A stretch of DNA of 64,000 bases from Halichondria panicea. Its lineage: Eukaryota; Porifera; Demospongiae; Suberitida; Halichondriidae. Positions 46,565 through 57,459 of the stretch are shown one piece after another. The stretch spans positions 12,448,632 to 12,512,631 of the forward strand of contig NC_087377.1 in the NCBI RefSeq assembly GCF_963675165.1. Direction: 5' to 3'. The notes under the pieces were generated by a model that saw nothing but the letters and a program-made list of their open reading frames with translations, was not told the DNA's origin and did no database searches. Position 1 is the stretch's first letter; each line of letters begins with the position of its first letter. The position numbers and the translations under genes were made by a program.

Positions 46565-47397
46565 GCGTGTACACTGTATGGTGATGTCGGTATGTACACT
46601 GTAGTGATGTCGGTGTGTACGATGTTGGTGTATATACACTGTATAGTGATGTTGGTGTGTACACTGTATAGTGATGTTAGTGGGTACACTGTATGGTGAT
46701 GTTAGTGTGTACACTGTATATGGTGATGTTAGTGTGTACACTGTGTGGTGATGTTGGTGTGTGTACACTGTGTGGTGATGTTAGTGGGTACACTGTATGG
46801 TGATGTTAGTGTGTACACTGTATGGTGATGTTAGTGTGTACACTGTATGGTGATGTTAGTGTGTACACTGTATATGGTGATGTTAGTGTGTACACTGTAT
46901 GGTGATGTTAGTGTGTACACTGTATGGTGATGTTAGTGTGTGTACACTGTATGGTGATGTTTGGTGTGTGTACACTGTATATGGTGATGTTAGTGTGTAC
47001 ACTGTATATGGTGATGTTAGTGTGTACACTGTATGGTGATGTTAGTGTGTGTACACTGTATATGGTGATGTTAGTGTGTACACTGTATATGGTGATGTTA
47101 GTGTGTACATGCACTGTATGGTGATGTTTGGTGTGTGTACACTGTATGGTGATGTTTGGTGTGTGTACACTGTATGGTGATGTTTGGTGTGTGTACACTG
47201 TATGGTGATGTTTGGTGTGTGTACACTGTATGGTGATGTTTGGTGTGTGTACACTGTATGGTGATGTTTGGTGTGTGTACACTGTATGGTGATGTTTGGT
47301 GTGTGTACACTGTATGGTGATGTTTGGTGTGTGTATACTGTATTTGTGATGTTTGGTGTGTGTACACTGTATGGTGATGTTGGTGTGCGTACACAAC
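46565..47397. repeat. 25-27-bp minisatellite, about 30 copies
   Basis: The unit is GTGTGTACACTGTATGGTGA followed by TGTTA or TGTTTG. Variants with TATATGG or an extra GT cluster in sub-blocks. The open frames across it (HTKHHHTVYTHQT) are a by-product of the repeat. It ends 380 bp before the ATG of receptor E. Confidence 0.95.
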
Positions 47398-47706
47398 GAG
47401 GTGTTTAAGCAAACTAGATACTTTCATGGACTGTTTTAACTGCTTGAGACAGTGGTTGAGGTTGAAATTTGTAGGCGATCTTCAAAGGCGATAAAAAACA
47501 CTGATATAATCTTATATAGATTCACAGTCATTCCCCATAATGATGTTATAATTAAGTCAAAAAGTTATTGTATCTGTTTTTACAGCTGTGTGCGTGCAAT
47601 GAAGCTCAAAGCACGGGATAAATGCTCTATGAGCATCTTGTTATGATTATATTGTCTACGAAAACTGGAAGCGTAATTAAAAGAAGCTATGAATAAATTA
47701 TCATAA

Positions 47707-47777
47707 AGGAAGTAAACAAGGCGGTTGTGTAGTAACAATCACATTGAAACCTTATCACTGTCAAGAAATAATTAGAG
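47707..47777 (+). promoter_or_regulatory. Conserved 5' flank of receptor E
   Basis: AAGGAAGTAAACAAGG, AACAATCACATTGAAA and CTGTCAAGAAATAATTAGAG match 55313-55393 (receptor F) and 14016-14089 (copy A) directly before the ATG. It is probably 5' UTR and core promoter. Confidence 0.5.
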
Positions 47778-49197
47778 ATGACACTAATAGAGATAGAGCT
47801 CATTAGAGTTCTTCTGATTTGCTTTCTGGCTGGCTTCAGCACTGGTAAGACTGACTATTCAATTTCCTTACATTGCTGCATGTCGATTATAGATTTCCTT
47901 ACATTGCTGCATGTTTCATAAAGCACAATATTCAGTGAGTGTGGAGAGACCATGTCCAATGGAAACAGTCACTTTCACCTGCACTGCTGCTGGAGATTCC
48001 TTGGTATGGGTACTGTCAGATGTAACTCACACAATCACTATCCGCTCCACCTCTGGTCTCAATGTACCCAATGTTGTATCAGGTTACACTGTGACACTGA
48101 TTGCATTCAACGACACTACATTAACATCTACTCTGTCAAGAACAGCAGAGAATGGGATCACTGTGTCTTTAACAACTATAGGATCTTCAACGATCCTATT
48201 GGTGGGTGAGTTATTGCAGTTAGTGTCTCGTCTATTGTCTGTATACAATAAGTTACATAGATCCACCAGGACCCCTGTCCACCATCAGACACTCCATTCT
48301 GAGTAGCTCAGCCTTTGGAGTTAGTGTATCTGTACAGTGGGACTCTCCTATTGAGACTGGTGGTAGAGATGACCTCACCTACATAGTGACCATATCACCT
48401 CTGGCCCAGCTCTCTGCTACTGTCCTCACATCCACCTCTGCCACTGTGACTGCTCAATACAATGTGGACTACACTGTCAGTGTTGTGGCTACCAACTGTG
48501 CTGGAAACAGTACAACTGCTGACTACAACTTCAGAGTAGGTGAGTATATATATTTTTTGCACACAGTATCAATTGATCCTCTTAGGCAGCTGTCCTGTGC
48601 TGACCAACCCCATAAATGTAGCCTTTGGACCAACCACCAGCAGATTACCAGGATCAACAGTAATCATCCAGTGTGATGCTGGGTATGTGTCTGCTGTTAC
48701 AATGGTGACATGTGAGGGCAGTACACTGATGTGGAGTCCAGACCCTGACACTATTGAGTGTACATTACTAACCACACCTACTCTCACAACTCGTGAGTTA
48801 AGCTCTTGGCTGTATATAGTTATATAGATATTAATTCTATTACACAGCTCCTCCAATAAACTGCACGGCTCCACTATCCCCACCACTTGAACCACCTACA
48901 GCTGCTCCATGTAATTGTGATTGTAATTGCGCCAGCCTATCTGATGGCAGTCGATTTGATGCAGCTGTCTCCATCAGTGTGGTTGTCACGGCAATTGTAT
49001 TCACGATAATAGGATTATTTGTGGGACTCTTGATAATGAATTTGTTCGTGCATAAAAAGAATGTGTACTCCCCGTCACCTAAAGAGCAAGCTAATGTAGG
49101 ACCCACTGCACCAGCTGGTCCTGTTTATGAGGAGGTGTCACCTAAAGAGGAGATTGAACTGAACACTAACCAGGCGTACGGACCAGTGAGACTGTGA
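47778..49197 (+). CDS. Ig-FN3-Sushi-TM receptor (copy E)
   Basis: Five exons: 47778-47844, 47936-48205, 48261-48539, 48586-48792, 48848-49197. Phase-1 joins, 390 aa. The signal peptide ends FLAGFSTG. Ig spans ~23-112 (CPMETVTFTCTAAGD...SRTAENGITVS). Against copy F, 21 nt are missing after GITVS, removing CVGPLPT and with it the second Ig cysteine. FN3 spans 113-205 (VQWDSPIETGG, VVATNCAGNS). One four-Cys Sushi lies at 206-274. The last exon starts as a Sushi (PPINCTAPLSPP) but is fused through former intron bases (LEPPTA) to a CNCDCNCASL stalk, the TM and the tail (VYSPSPKEQ, PVYEEVSPKEEIELN, QAYGPVRL). An ATTAAA lies about 100 bp after the stop. Confidence 0.8.
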
Positions 49198-49421
49198 AAC
49201 TTATGGTAATTTTCATCAACAGTTAATGTACATGTAAACAATTAATATATAGCACTACATCCGTTCAACTATACTTAAGTAAGCAATAACGTTGTTCATT
49301 AAAAAGCCACTAAACATGTTTTGTATGAAGTTATATAACTAGAGCACTAAAGTGCAAACCCTCGGCTGGTGACATGATTATAAAGAAACCAAATAAAAAG
49401 TATGCAGTGCATGTAGTGATG

Positions 49422-49635
49422 TACCATAATAATAGCGGGTAATTTTCGGGGGGCAAAATACTCGTGGTTCAGCAATATTGAGACTTTTCGTGGGTAATAT
49501 TTTCGTGGTTGCTGCTTGGATTGTAGGTAAAGGTAGGCGAGGTCGCTTCATTCGTGGGTAAAATATTCGTGGTCAGACCTCCAACCACGAAAACCACAAA
49601 TATTTTGCCCCACGAAAATTACCCGCTATACGGTA
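49422..49635. mobile_element. MITE, GCGGGTAATTTTCG type
   Basis: Left AATAGCGGGTAATTTTCGGG, right CGAAAATTACCCGCTATACG. The left end has lost CCGT. It is related to the 45359-45567 element. Confidence 0.75.
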
Positions 49636-50728
49636 TGACTGGGCTGTCTAGCACAGCAACTCAGGAGACTGGAGGCTTCTATAGAAACCGTGATAAAAGC
49701 AAGCATAAAGTAAAAGCTGTGAACGCTATGTCAAACCACCTTCAAAGACAATCTCAACTAAAACAGCCAATATGTAGTCTATAGCTAACGTCTTATATGC
49801 ATACACGTACAAAGGAATCCTGAATGACACTATCTATGATTTTACAGTTGTCTTATAGGCTTTGAGTTGTTGGCCTAAGTCATGTAGCTACGTATATAGA
49901 TATTATTTAAAGACTCACATTGGATTGTGTTCTATTCTCCCTCTAAGGATCATTCTCCCCAGCAGCTGACAGAGTGAGATGAGACAGTCCACTCCAGCAG
50001 ACTGCACCACCAGGCATTGTCACTGCTCTGTGAGGGGGGGGGGGTACTTGTAATAAATGGAGTATGTAGATCTCATTATTTATTGAATAGCTTAAATGTA
50101 GGAAACAAGGACAGAGCAACATTGAACACACTCAAATAAGTTAGATACATGCATGTATAGTCACAGTACAATTACACAAATACAAGAAAATGTTATGTGT
50201 GGAATATACTTCGAAACTTTCTTACAGTACGTGCCAGCTTTTGAGGAAATTTAGGTGATTTAGCTGGCTAAGAAATTTCAACCCACACTATCGATAGTAC
50301 AACATACATCACTAAAGTAAATTTATAGACTTAGAGAGCATAATTATATGGTCACCAGAGGACATCCGACATGTGTGCACAAATAATTACAAGTGCTAGT
50401 GTATTTTTTGGATGACGCAATGACATCAATGCACTGAACTTATAGTGATTCGTGCACGCATGTCGGACCTTCTCTGGGGTCATACTGAATGACACAATGA
50501 GTATCCATTTATCACCCATCTCACCAGTTTGAGCAGTGTCTCCAGGAGGTTGGTGTGTTGAGGGTAGTGTCTGTGTTGTAGTGTCTCAGCACAGAGGGGG
50601 AGGAGGGAGGACACTCGGTCATCACACCCACTTACACCACTCAGCTCTCCAAACAGGACAATGAAACTGGAGGGGGTGTACAAGATTAAAACTGCTATTA
50701 CGTATAATTATTACACTCTGCAGTGCCA

Positions 50729-51639
50729 TTAACCCTTTCCCGGCTTTAATTAAAAAAACAAAATACAGAATAAATACATATTTTTCTTTAAAAATACATA
50801 TCTCATGAACAATGCATTGAAATCACTTGCAACTATTTCCTACAGGTAGCCCAGATCCTGGGGGTACCATGACATCATCATCGTTACCTAGCAACTGACC
50901 ACCCCCCACTAATTAACGATTTTTTACACATTTCACAATTATGAACATAAAGAATATTGTATGAAGGCATGAAGTAACTAAAAACACTAAGTAAGTGTTC
51001 TCAATGTTCTCACGGTGACATGGTTCAATCAGGATCAGCAGAAACTTCTCTGCGAGGTCGTATCGGCAGACGCTCTTTTCCCGGGAAATGTTTTCTTCAC
51101 CTACACACAGGTTTACAAGTTCAATGGTGGCTCATGATGTCCACTTGTGTACTAACTAGACTAAGCATACCATACTGAAGCTATCCAGACTACATATGAT
51201 ACTCCATATATAGTTACTTACAAGGTCCAGGACTTTGGTTCATGCTCAGGAGCTTCTTCCTCCGGCTCTTCAGGCTCTATGTTTATAGCTTGACCTCTGA
51301 GAAGTAGTTTCCTCTCTTGGTATGATCCCAGTCACTGTCCTCTTACTCAACAAGGCCATAAGTATCATTATTCTCACTGTCTAGCTGCCCTAGAACCTCG
51401 CTGAGGTTGTACTACAAAGATCTTGTAGCCATTATCAAACGGTCACTTTTCCTTTGACAGTACTGCACAAAGTGTACCTCAAGGCAAGATATTAAAGATA
51501 CCATGTGAAAGAGCAGCCCAATGCGCATGTGCTGGTACCTACAGCGTGCGCATAGCTCCAACACAGCGCCCACAACAATTTTTTGAAAATTATCACTACC
51601 GCTGCCGTCATATGACGGCTAAAGCCGGGAAAGGGTTAA
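50729..51639. mobile_element. piggyBac-like element with TTAA duplication
   Basis: It is bounded by TTAACCCTTTCCCGGCTTTA on the left and TAAAGCCGGGAAAGGGTTAA (with one-base variation) on the right. TTAA target duplication and CCCTTT ends are the piggyBac signature. The paralogous block at 57.66 kb has the unoccupied site (CTCTGCAATTAATTCCTCTA). A minus-strand acidic open segment at about 51290-51225 (IEPEEPEEEAPEHEPKSW) followed by a GTAAG donor may be a relic of its coding region. No full transposase. Confidence 0.85.
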
Positions 51640-51893
51640 TGCCTCTATTTACATCGAACAACAACATTCATAAGCTCACTTGAGGATTCTCTTGTGACAC
51701 ATTTATCTGCCACAACATCTACAAAAACACGTAGTTTACCCTTATCACAAACACCTTGCAATTTGTACATGTACATAATTATAAGCTAGCATACCTTTAT
51801 CCCATACCCCACTACACCATAAAGCTCCACACATCGTCATGGAAACACTACACTCACCAGTCGTCTCTCGTACGGTTTCAGACAATCCTTGTT

Positions 51894-51896
<3 letters not shown>

Positions 51897-51957
<61 letters not shown>

Positions 51958-51972
51958 GGTGGGTGGGTGTGT
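51897..51972. repeat. (GT)n microsatellite
   Basis: About 28 GT units, then GTATGTGGGTGGGTGGGTG. On the minus strand it forms the tract just upstream of the VNKDCLKPY exon acceptor, as at 45.84 kb and 58.63 kb. Confidence 0.9.
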
Positions 51973-52534
51973 GGGGTTGAATTGTTGAGCTGTAATGTGT
52001 AAACATAATTACGTGTGCTACTGAACACATGATACCAGACTTTAGGGGATATAGGTTACACAGGCACCATTATCACATGACCACCCACCCACCTTAGTGC
52101 CCAGCTCTGCAGTACAGATGCAGGCTGCCTCTCTCACTGCATGGTTGGCCGCCTGGCTCTGGGAGATGTGGAACTCCACCTGCACAAACACAAATCAACA
52201 TCACAACAAGATCGAGACTGTTGCAATAACATACTACGATGCATAGCATTGTTCTACTTAATAACTATAATTATATTGAAAATTGTGAGCTAACCTACTA
52301 CTAATTAAACGATTGCACTTGTCAGAATCGATTAAAATACAGCTATTTGACTCGCCAAAAAGTGTCGTTTTAACTAAACACACCTTCCATGGAAACAATC
52401 TACCATACAGCCGGTCACACATTCGTAGTTGAGCAATATTTAGTCAGTTTGTGGGATGCATTTTTGTGGCTCTGAGATATGTAAGCCTACCTGCACAGAC
52501 ACATCACCTTAACAATCAAGATACCGTATAATTA

Positions 52535-52920
52535 TGCTCGATCAGAGGCCGCTCTTGTATAGTAGCCTCCCTTGCTAGCAAAATGTAACATTTAGTAGCC
52601 GCTCTCAAATAGTAGCCTCAGTGAACTTTGACTCTAGCATTTCTGCACGTGGTAGCCAAAAAATTATTGATACTAGCAGCTAGCTATATGTACGTAGCTA
52701 CTAGGTACAGGTAGCAGCTTGTTAGTGCTTCACAAAGACTTTCTCATGGCAGAGTTCAAGTTTATGCAGTTGAAAAGAACTTTTGATGACAAACTAAGGT
52801 TGTTGAATTAATAAACGCTGCTCTTAAATAAACAGTGGCCTCTCTCGAATTGTAGCCTCGACTCCTCTTCCAGCAAAATGAAACATTTAGTAGCCGCGGC
52901 TCCTGATCAAGTATAATTAT
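52535..52920. repeat. Small repeat pair (GTAGCC...GCTAGCAAAATG)
   Basis: AGTAGCCTCCCTTGCTAGCA with AAATGTAACATTTAGTAGCC occurs near 52560-52620, and a similar set near 52845-52910. A third relic is at about 4735-4800. Unknown element. Confidence 0.45.
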
Positions 52921-54023
52921 AATCATGGTACCTTAACTTAGCTATTGCAATAATGATAGAGATCTCAACTAACCAATTTGTGCTGCTGGATTTGGCTAGC
53001 TCGTCCACATTTGTGTTCCAATCACCCACTCACCACTTTGTGGATGTTCTGCTCTACCAGCTGCACTCCCCTGGTCTGTGTGACCACCCTCCAGGTCTTC
53101 TGAATGTAGAGCCTCACACCCTCAGCCACATAGTACCTGATCAGGGGAGGGAGAGATAGTGAAATACACTGGAACAATAAACAAAGAACCTTTAGAGAAA
53201 AGGGACACTGGTAATAACAAGGACAGTGCTTCCGTCCCTACTTAAACTATATAACCTCCGAACAAAAGGAAAACCTCTCTATCAAAGTGCCGTAAATATC
53301 AATAAACATAATAAACAAATAGACAATACGTAAAATAATGGTAAGCATCAATCAACCAATATGCACATTTTGTACTAGGGTGGGTAGATTTGGTAAAGGC
53401 TTCAGAATGGATAAGCAACAATCACACTGCATGAGCCCAAACAGACGGTAAAGACCTACTATACAATAAATATTAAGGGAGACAACAATTAATGGTCGTA
53501 GCTCTGATAACTGTGGTGCGTATGTGTGTGTGGGGGTGGGGGGGGGGGTTAGTACTAACTCAGTCAATAGATGCAAACGGAATAGCAAACTTAAAAATGA
53601 ATACAAGAATGATTTATGCATGCAGGTAAATCTTTCTGGGCATCTACGTATACTCTACTGTGGTTGCTTACGTAGATGTACGTATGTATGTTAGAATGAA
53701 TAGCTTGTATACAGTCCCACTTTATACTCATTACCACTATATAGATCTACCACATGCCAATATCTAATTAATGTACTGACTGCATAGCCTCACAGATAAT
53801 CAGGAGTTCCTTTGCCAGTTGCTCCTCTCCGATCTTACTATGGTCTGCCAACTCCCTCCAGGTTGGTCTTCCAGAGCAACTCTTCGTCATCCATTAGCCA
53901 ATCATTTCAGCCAAGCAGCTGAAAGGGTAAAGATCCACTATACAATAAACATCAAGTGAGACAAGTGTACTAGCTCTGATAAAGGATCATACAATGATCT
54001 ACAACCATTATTTGATGGACATA

Positions 54024-54253
54024 TACCGTATAGCGCGAAATTTTCGAGGCACTTATATTTCGTGGATTAGCCTCTAAAAGCTATTTCGTTGCACAATGTT
54101 CGCGGAATGACTGCTTACCGGAAGCCACGCCTTTAAATCTTGCACGTTATAGCAGGTAAAGAACGATGATCGTGGACTTAATTTTCGTGTAGGATTGCTA
54201 ACCCACGAAATCCACGAAAATTAAGCCCCTCGAAAATTTCGCGCTATACGGTA
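54024..54253 (-). mobile_element. 230-bp MITE, reverse copy of 43513-43742
   Basis: It has the same length as, and is nearly the exact reverse complement of, the 43.5-kb copy. Differences are single bases, for example around GAACGATGATCGTGG. It lies between the HEAT-like fragment block and receptor F. Confidence 0.9.
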
Positions 54254-54423
54254 TATATAATTACTGATATTATTTATCTAATTCAAGATGCTGTATTTCT
54301 GAGCACAATTGCACAGCATGCTTCGAAAACCATGAGAAAAAAATACCAAAAAAATATAAATTTTAATAAGGCATGTAAGGCCACCCACCGGAGTACTTGT
54401 TTGGTTGTGTATTATTCATGTCT

Positions 54424-54800
54424 ACAAAAACAGGAAGTGTAATTATGCCTCGAGGCGTAGCCGCACGAGGGATACGGTAAAGCTGACTGTGCATGTGTGT
54501 GTGTCTGTGTGTGTGTGTATTCCAGCAGTAACTGCTCAACGGTTGCAATGCGACGAAAACTAACAGCTTCTATAGGCTTCTAGCCACGTTCTCTTGGATT
54601 TTGATTCGTGGATTAGCAAACTAAAGCTTCTTTCTCTAGTTATGGCTAGTTTGACTCACATTGAAGGCTGTTGCAGTCTCTTCAGAATCTTTCATAGCAT
54701 CATCTGTTCGCACAAACTTTCTATTCAACATATGAGTTAGCCTTGAACTAAAGCGCTAGCTTTTTGTTAGCTACAAGACTCAAAAAATATCTGTTAAAGC
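54424..54800 (-). repeat. Dispersed ~330-bp repeat, copy 5 (diverged)
   Basis: It shares TATAGGCTTCTAG, TTGGATTTTGATTCGTGGAT and CTAAAGCGCTAGCTTTTTGTTAG with the other copies, but with many changes. Confidence 0.5.
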
Positions 54801-55312
54801 AGCTAGCTAGCAGTAGCCATTTGTGAAAATTGATCTCTTTGGACACACCCTTTAATTATTGCTGTGGATGTAATGCGCATGCGCGCTCATTCCCCATGTG
54901 TGAGAAAATAATATCCAAGATCCATATCCAGATCCTCCTGGCAGAATCATCTTTGTCTTGAGGGCTAGGGCCTGGTAAGCCATAAAACACTACCATATAA
55001 CAATATTAATATAGATAACAATATGCATGTACAGGTCTTTTCTTCTTAGATATTATATACACTGAACTACAGATCCTGGAAGAATCAATTTTCTTCTTTC
55101 TTGAGGTCCTGGTAAGCCACATAATACAACAATAGATGCATGTAAATAAGTGTTTTCTTCTCAGTGACTTTATATAGATAAGCTAACTTTAGATAACATT
55201 CTAATACTTTTGAGCGAAAGCAAAAACATGGCGAGAGGCATTAGCACAGCGCCAGCTTGAACACTAGTTAAAAGAAGCTATGATATCATAGATAATAGAG
55301 ACTATGATAAAT

Positions 55313-55393
55313 AAAGGAAGTGAACAAAGAGAAGTTGTCTAGTCAGCAATCACATTGAAATGCAACCTTCTAACTGTCAAGAAATAATTCAAG
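55313..55393 (+). promoter_or_regulatory. Conserved 5' flank of receptor F
   Basis: AAGGAAGTGAACAAAGAGAA, GTTGTCTAGTCAGCAATCAC and ACTGTCAAGAAATAATTC are shared with copies A and E up to the ATG. Confidence 0.5.
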
Positions 55394-56802
55394 ATGTCAC
55401 TAATAGAGCTCATTGGAGTTCTTCTGATTTGCTTTCTGGCTGGCTTCAGCACTGGTAAGAACTGAGTATTCAATTATAGATTTCCTTACATTGCTGCATT
55501 TTTCGTAAAGCCCAATATTCAGTGAGTGTGGAGAGACCATGTCCAATGGAAACAGTCACTTTCACCTGCACTGCTAATGGAGATTTCTTAAGATGGGAAT
55601 CGTCAGATGTTTCTTTCATCACTATTCGCTCCACCTCTGGTCTCAATGTAGCCAATGTTGTATCAGGTTACACCGTGACACTAATTGCATTCAACGACAC
55701 TACGTTAACGTCTACTCTGTCAAGAACAGCAGAGAATGGGATCACTGTGTCCTGCGTGGGCCCACTGCCTACTCTAACCACTATAGGATCTTCGACAATC
55801 CAATTGGTTGGTGAGTTGCAGTTAGTGTCTCGTCTATTGTCTGCATACACTAAGTTACATAGATCCACCAGGACCACCTTCCACTATCAGACACTCCATT
55901 CTGAGCAGCTCATCCAATGAAGTCAGTGTATCTGTACAGTGGGACCCTCCTACTGAGACTGGTGGTAGAGAAGACCTCACCTACACAGTGACTGTCTCAC
56001 CTCTGGCCCAGCTCTCTGCTACTGTCCTCACATCCACCTCTGTCACTGTGACTGCTCAATACAATATGGACTACACTGTCAGTGTTATGGCTACCAACTG
56101 TGCTGGGAACAGTACAACTGCTGACTACAACTTCAGAGTAGGTGAGTATATATATTTTTTGCACAGTATCAATTGATCCTCTTAGGCGGTTGTCCTGTGC
56201 TGACCAACCCCATAAATGTAGCCTTTGGACCAACCACCAGCAGATTACCAGGATCAACAGTAACCATCCAGTGTGATGCTGGGTATGTGTCTGCTGTTAC
56301 AATGGTGACATGTGAGGGTACACTGATGTGGAGTCCAGACCCTGAGGCTATTGAGTGTACATCACTAACCACACCCACTCCCACAACTCGTAAGTTTAAG
56401 CTCTTGGTTGTATATATAGTAATGGATATTCTTATACAATTCTATTACACAGCCCCTCCAATAAACTGCACGGCTTCACTATCCCCACCACTTGAACCAA
56501 CTACAGCTGCTCCATGTAATTGTAATTGTAATTGCGCCAGCCTATCTGAAGGGAGTCGATTTGATGCAGCTGTCTCCATCAGCGTAGTTGTCACGGCAAT
56601 TGTGTTCACAATAATAGGATTATTTGTGGGACTCTTGATAATGTATTTGTTCATGCATAAGAAGAATGTGTACTCCCCGTCAGCTAAAGAGCAAGCTAAC
56701 GTAGGACCCACTGCACCAGCTGGTCCTGTTTATGAGGAGGTGTCACCCAAAGAGGAGATTGAACTGAATACTAACCAAGCGTACGGACCTGTAGGACTGT
56801 AA
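55394..56802 (+). CDS. Ig-FN3-Sushi-TM receptor (copy F)
   Basis: Five exons: 55394-55454, 55523-55810, 55863-56141, 56186-56389, 56453-56802. 393 aa with all phases consistent. Signal peptide MSLIELIGVLLICFLAGFST. Ig spans 21-116 with both Cys (TFTCTANG, ITVSCVGP) and FLRWE. FN3 spans 117-209 (VQWDPPTETGG, YTVSVMATNCAGN). Sushi spans 210-277. As in E, the second Sushi is lost: its first ~13 residues (PINCTASLSPP) run through former intron sequence into CNCNCNCASL, the TM (VVVTAIVFTIIGLFVGLLIM) and HKKNVYSPS. The tail has PVYEEVSPKEEIELN and QAYGPVGL. The last intron (63 nt) is open in frame, so retention would add 21 residues rather than truncate. An ATTAAA follows about 100 bp after the stop. 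Confidence 0.85.
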
Positions 56803-57459
56803 AAACTCTCATCAACAGTGTAGATATAATATACATGTAAACAATTAATATAGCACTATACATCCGTTTATCAACAACTTAAGAACAATGTAAACAATAA
56901 CATTGTTCATTAAAAAGCCACTACCGTACTTATTTGATTTAAAGCACCCCTCCAAATATGCATCACCCAATTTTCTGACCTCTAAAAGTATTGACTGCTG
57001 CGTTGTTATGTCGCGTCCTAAATAGAGGTCAAACAATAGCCTCGATTCCAGGCTGCAAGAAACAATGTAATTTAAGAGGCCCTCCAAATATGCGACACCA
57101 GGACTTTAACATAATTTTCAACCTCCAAAAGAAACGACCTCTGGCTGTTTAGTTGTGAACGCTGTGTCAAACCGTCAACTTTTGTTTGGAAAAAACTCCT
57201 CCTAATCTCATTATTAGGCTTCCTCCGATTTAGCAACATGTAAAATTAACTGATATTAAATAGCCTCTCCAACTTTCTATAATTATATATGCAGCACATG
57301 CGTGATTACCACCTCTGAGCACTTCTCACACGTAGATCATACTGTATAAGGTGTCAACTTTCGAAGACATTTCTCGGTTTCAGCGAAGCATAACAAATTT
57401 CAACCCACACACTATCCACTAAAGTAACTGGAGAGCTACTTCATATCTTAATCATCTCA
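56803..57459. other. 3' flank of receptor F
   Basis: It resembles the 3' flank of receptor E for about 100 bp (GTAAACAATTAATATAGCAC, GTTCATTAAAAAGCCACTA), then diverges. A TAGCCTCGATTCCAGGCTGC element end lies near 57037. No gene. Confidence 0.45.

Larger units (their letters stand above)
49933..53890 (-). pseudogene. HEAT/ARM-like gene fragment, most complete block
   Basis: Minus-strand exons in order: ~53885-53794 (GRPTWRELADHSKIGEEQLA), 53136-53034 (YYVAEGVRLYIQKTWRVVTQ...), 52179-52093 (VEFHISQSQAANHAVREAAC...), 51896-51858 (VNKDCLKPYERRL), 50666-50525 (LFGELSGVSGC, LLPLCAETLQHRHYP) and ~50040-49935 (QSAGVDCLISLCQLLGRM). Splice phases of the middle three join correctly (103, 87 and 39 nt), so they were exons of one gene. 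The GPAVFGVVHR exon found in blocks 1 and 44-46 is absent, and a piggyBac-like element lies between 50729 and 51639. The repeat-like A...REAAC...AELGTK pattern fits HEAT/ARM helices. Exact family not recognised. Expression of a short product is possible but not supported. Confidence 0.6.

Noticed and set aside
46565..47397. Regularly spaced repeats resembling a CRISPR array, with long open frames
   Set aside because: Units are contiguous with no unique spacers. The open frames (HTKHHHTVYTHQT) exist only because the unit has no stop. The context is eukaryotic.
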